NCBI GenBank assembly: GCA_021234535.1
Contig: CM037836.1
Location: 29,353,769-29,417,768, forward strand
Source: Stichopus chloronotus
Taxonomy: Eukaryota > Echinodermata > Holothuroidea > Aspidochirotida > Stichopodidae
Length of the DNA stretch: 64,000 bases
Direction: 5' to 3'
Part shown: in pieces, positions 61,601 through 64,000 of the stretch
Numbering within the stretch: position 1 is the stretch's first letter
How the letters are laid out: each line of letters begins with the position of its first letter
Program-made: the position numbers and the translations under genes
Notes under the pieces: model-generated
Seen by the model: the letters and a program-made list of their open reading frames with translations, nothing else
Told to the model about the DNA's origin: nothing
Database searches by the model: none

Positions 61601-64000
61601 AGCTTCATTATTTTTCCATGGTTATTATGCAAAAACGCGGTTTGTGGCCTTTTGCGACATATTTTGATGGCAACAAATTGGTCTTTTCCTTAATATTCAA
61701 AAGGGGAAAAAAAAACGATTACTCGTAATGATGTTGATTGAAAGGGTTACCAAAGGGTCAATTAGCGTTCTGTTGTTTCTAAAATAAGTATGTTTCAACC
61801 TCTTTAAAAAAGTAATAAATAAATGCAATTTCAACAAATGGCGTTCAAATTTTAGGCAATGCGACACCCAAACAAAAATTATCTTAATATCTTATTATTG
61901 TGATAGAGTATGTTACCTTTAACTCATTACGTTCGAAATATATTCCTTAAAGCCATTTGCATAAAAAAAATAAAGTAAATGAATAAAAATAAATAAGTAA
62001 ATACAATAAACAAAAGCATACCATCTGTGTAGAAAGGATTTTCTGCGAAAAAAAAACAAACAAACCGATGTAGTGGCATTTAAAAGAGAAAAAGACTCAA
62101 AACTATATAACTTTTGAAATGATGAAGTCGTCAAATTCCGTGACTTTTATCGCCTCCTCATCACACCATTTCACTGAATTGAGAAAATTCACTTAATTTC
62201 TAATTATTCACATAATTATATGATAATTTTTCCTGACGGAAAGTGTACTCTTTTTGTCTCAGATACTGACAGCAGGGTAACTATTCAACTTTGAAACAAT
62301 CAAACAGAGAGGGCCGATATGGGATGGGAGTTGAGTGCATTGGAAGAATCACCTTGAAGTTTACTGAATGAAATCAACGGTTTCTAGCTGTGCTAACTGG
62401 ACTAACTATGGGGAAATCGTAGTACGGGGGTTAAAAACTTCAGAAACTTTCAGGGTTAGAATTGTTACAATGATATTTAGTGGCAACATGATCACCATAC
62501 ATGACTGCAGTGTTACGAATACTTAATTGTTAGGTAAAGTCAGTAAAGGTTTGGGTAAATGTAGGGAGCAGCAGTTGGAGACACATAGCAACAGGAAAGA
62601 ACACGAGGGGAACATGCCCCCCCCCCCCATAAAAAAAAAATCAGCAAAGGTCCTGCTCTTTTCGAATACATTTACATGGAGGAAAGATGGAAATCTTGCA
62701 CCATTTTGCATGTAGAACCCTTGAAAATGGCAAAACATTTCCACGCTTCAACATCCAAGTAACAAAAAAAAAATCACCTTGTCACTCTTCTACCATAGGA
62801 TCGCTGACTAAGACTGAAGTTAAATGACAAAGTTACACCTGTAGATAGAAAATGGCTTTCACAACGAACAAAATTACCCATCTCGCCGATTCACCTATAC
62901 CAGAGAACGCTTCCCTACGTATGTAAGTTGTAATGTTGGTGTACGACCCTCAGTGCGGTGAACACATCAGACGACGGTCAACCATTGAATGCTTCCACTC
63001 TTACCGAAATTACTCGAAATTTGGGACATTAGGCTGCTCGTCGGGAAAATTTTGGGAAGCGGGATAATATGGAGAAATTCGTGGAATTTCAAGGGAGAAA
63101 TTCCTTGTGTATTCTTGAAATTTGAAGAAAATGTTTCTCCTTATTTCTGACCTGTTTGTACTTCTGACTGGTTAGTGCAACGTGGGCGAGTAACGAGAGG
63201 ACCGAAAGAATTCAACAAACATGCAGCGGTCTCAAGCGTCGAGAAAAAAAAAACTGAAAAAAAACATTTATTTGAATCTCTTTATTTACTAAATACAAAC
63301 TCAACAAAATACAACGAAGTACAACTTACCACTTAACCAAGACAGGCGTAACTCAATACAACAATTACAAACTTCAGCATAATAAAGTAAAAACACGCTC
63401 CAATGGCACACATGGAACACAAGCAAGACACTGATAGTAAAGCGCAAGATAGGCCTAATACAAATTCAAGTAACATACAAATTAATTCCTTAGTATAGGC
63501 CCTACAGTTACAGTCCTTACAGTTAGCAGCATTATATTGAACCCAGTCACATTCCTCAATTTCCTAATATTAAAATGACATTTGCATATCAAATTCTCAC
63601 ACGGAAAACAAAAGCCAGATAAATGACATGTTTATCCTTATACCTCAAGTAGGTAGGATGGACCACAGGCCTGTGCAACAGAAGGAAGAAAATGAGAAAA
63701 TTAAGCATACATGTATGTGTCGGTGATAAGCAGAGTAGGCAGCTGTCTTCCATCTCCCTAGATAGAGTGAGGCGTATAGCCTGACAGGGTGATATTCTGG
63801 AGCAGCCATGAAAGCAACGTTTAAGAATGAATGTTGTATTTCAAATTTTAGGGAATGGCGAGTCCATTTCAGGAAATTTGACGTTCAGTACAGGACAAAG
63901 AAATGTATATGTGGAAGCATTGGGTCCCCATGGCCAACGATAAAATATATATTCTTCTAGTTCTAGTCACCACCTGTGTTACAACAAATACACCTGAGGA
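58661..64000. other. AT-rich spacer without a convincing gene
   Basis: It holds a C13 tract at 58919-58931, a TG/TATG-rich run at about 60410-60450, a C12 tract next to A10 at 62617-62640, and a TTTATT at about 63281 that could be a minus-strand polyadenylation signal. Short open frames on both strands lack any family signature. Confidence 0.55.

Noticed and set aside
63270..64000. Possible 3' end of a minus-strand gene (TTTATT near 63281)
   Set aside because: No open frame or splice pattern supports a gene to its right within the window.

Overview
This window looks like animal nuclear DNA, most probably from an echinoderm and perhaps a sea cucumber. It is AT-rich. Short exons sit in long introns with GT-AG borders. 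One gene has the mosaic extracellular build (Reeler, EGF, HYR, sushi) typical of deuterostome invertebrates. There is an intronless TRIM-type gene, and the spacers carry many small foldback elements, poly(G)/poly(C) tracts and the GGCCTA-rich words common in echinoderm repeats. The species assignment is inference only; no rRNA, tRNA, mitochondrial or bacterial genes were seen.

Layout. 1-1.2 kb: two weak exon-like segments on the + strand that could be the 3' end of a gene starting left of the window. 4.75-6.3 kb: an intronless TRIM-like gene (RING, two B-boxes, coiled coil) whose RING is broken by one extra G. A near-perfect 88-base hairpin lies just after its stop codon. 6.3-19.1 kb: a repeat-rich spacer with terminal-inverted-repeat elements (11133-11456 and 13852-15158), short tandem repeats and no convincing gene.

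19.2-57.9 kb: one large gene on the + strand, assembled here from 31 exons and encoding about 1,880 residues. The order is signal peptide, Reeler domain (3 exons), twenty EGF-like domains (one exon each), two copies of a two-exon module made of an HYR-like domain plus a canonical HYR domain, a sushi domain, an unrecognised cysteine-containing domain with an RRKR furin-type site, a GCC2/GCC3 (ephrin-receptor-like) cysteine-rich domain, a transmembrane helix, and a cytoplasmic tail ending in a long polyproline region. All junctions from the first EGF exon to the GCC2/GCC3 exon are phase 1, so modules could be duplicated or skipped without frame loss. Several have clearly been duplicated, and for EGF1-3 the flanking introns still resemble each other. 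The last junction, into the transmembrane exon, is off by one base as printed; one T too many in a TTTT run, or an unseen small exon, would explain it.

57.9-64 kb: the 3' untranslated region and an AT-rich spacer with no convincing gene.

The most interesting object is the receptor-like protein itself: a Reeler head, a long EGF stalk, a juxtamembrane HYR/sushi/furin-site/GCC2 region and an Ena/VASP-, profilin- or SH3-type proline-rich tail. I cannot match this combination to a named gene. A role in adhesion, matrix sensing or immune recognition is inference.
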